DNA of 43,120 bases from an uncultured Alphaproteobacteria bacterium (lineage in GTDB: Bacteria; Pseudomonadota; Alphaproteobacteria; HIMB59; GCA-002718135): the NCBI GenBank assembly GCA_902541215.1, contig CACBPV010000008.1:1-43120 (forward strand). Reading direction: 5' to 3'. The position numbers and the translations under genes are program-made. Positions 43,102-43,120 of this stretch are shown piece by piece (the first letter of the stretch is position 1; every line of letters begins with the position of its first letter). Below the pieces are notes generated by a model that was given only the letters and a program-made list of their open reading frames with translations, did not search any database and had not been told where the DNA came from.

Positions 43102-43120
43102 GAATTTAATAAATTACTTT

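Overview
The window is a very AT-rich, densely coded stretch of an alphaproteobacterial chromosome. The gene neighbourhoods are alphaproteobacterial: DUF3576 lipoprotein-leuS-lptE-holA, ftsK-lolA, prolyl-tRNA editing protein-thioredoxin/TPR-LON domain, rsmB-heparinase-purH, and a mitofilin-like gene-hemY. Retinal synthesis genes (crtI, crtB, crtY, blh), short spacers, many 1-20 bp overlaps and a SAR11-like acidic porin suggest a streamlined, sunlit-ocean bacterium (a Pelagibacter/HIMB59-like lifestyle). The exact lineage cannot be fixed from this sequence alone.

Layout. 1-4251 (minus): an operon of a DUF3576 lipoprotein, leuS, lptE and the start of holA. 4345-5385: a monocistronic porin with its own terminator and an 18-bp palindrome upstream. 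5541-12766: yggS, a winged-helix protein, lolA, ftsK, a ubiquinone-type hydroxylase, a LON-domain protein, a thioredoxin/TPR protein and a prolyl-tRNA editing protein. 12824-17072: crtI-crtB-crtY-blh, which turn geranylgeranyl-PP into retinal; neither crtE nor a rhodopsin gene is present here. 17127-17201: an intact tRNA-Gly(GCC).

17202-21384 is the most unusual part. Downstream of tRNA-Gly lie four small islands in series (1355, 579, 929 and 1320 bp). Each ends in an identical 51-bp copy of the tRNA 3' part (anticodon stem to CCA). Each carries one protein gene and no integrase. Just inside both ends of every island is a pair of short direct repeats spaced exactly 11 bp apart. The pair is alike at the two ends of one island but differs between islands (GGGACA, GTAGCCC, ACGCGTCA and GTCCCAC types). 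Other boxes recur at fixed distances from the core. This looks like a cassette array of integrase-less satellite elements. They appear to share one tRNA target but carry different arm-site specificities, presumably moved by recombinases supplied in trans. Cargo: a secreted SHOCT-like protein, a small alpha/beta-barrel-like protein, a secreted unknown and a sulfotransferase. Two islands also hold tRNA-Ser remnants beside the right arm pair.

21579-25038 continues as accessory DNA, with a methyltransferase, glycosyltransferase-like proteins and two 2OG-Fe(II) oxygenase-like proteins. Core genome resumes at 25105 with a purH that is split into two overlapping genes at the domain boundary, then a heparinase II/III-like gene, rsmB, tdk, acs, an EVE-domain gene, tsaD, a mitofilin-like gene, hemY and a glycosyltransferase. 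After these come two tandem TPR-glycosyltransferase paralogues, a Bax-inhibitor-1 family gene with a strong terminator, and two tandem Tas-type aldo/keto reductases.
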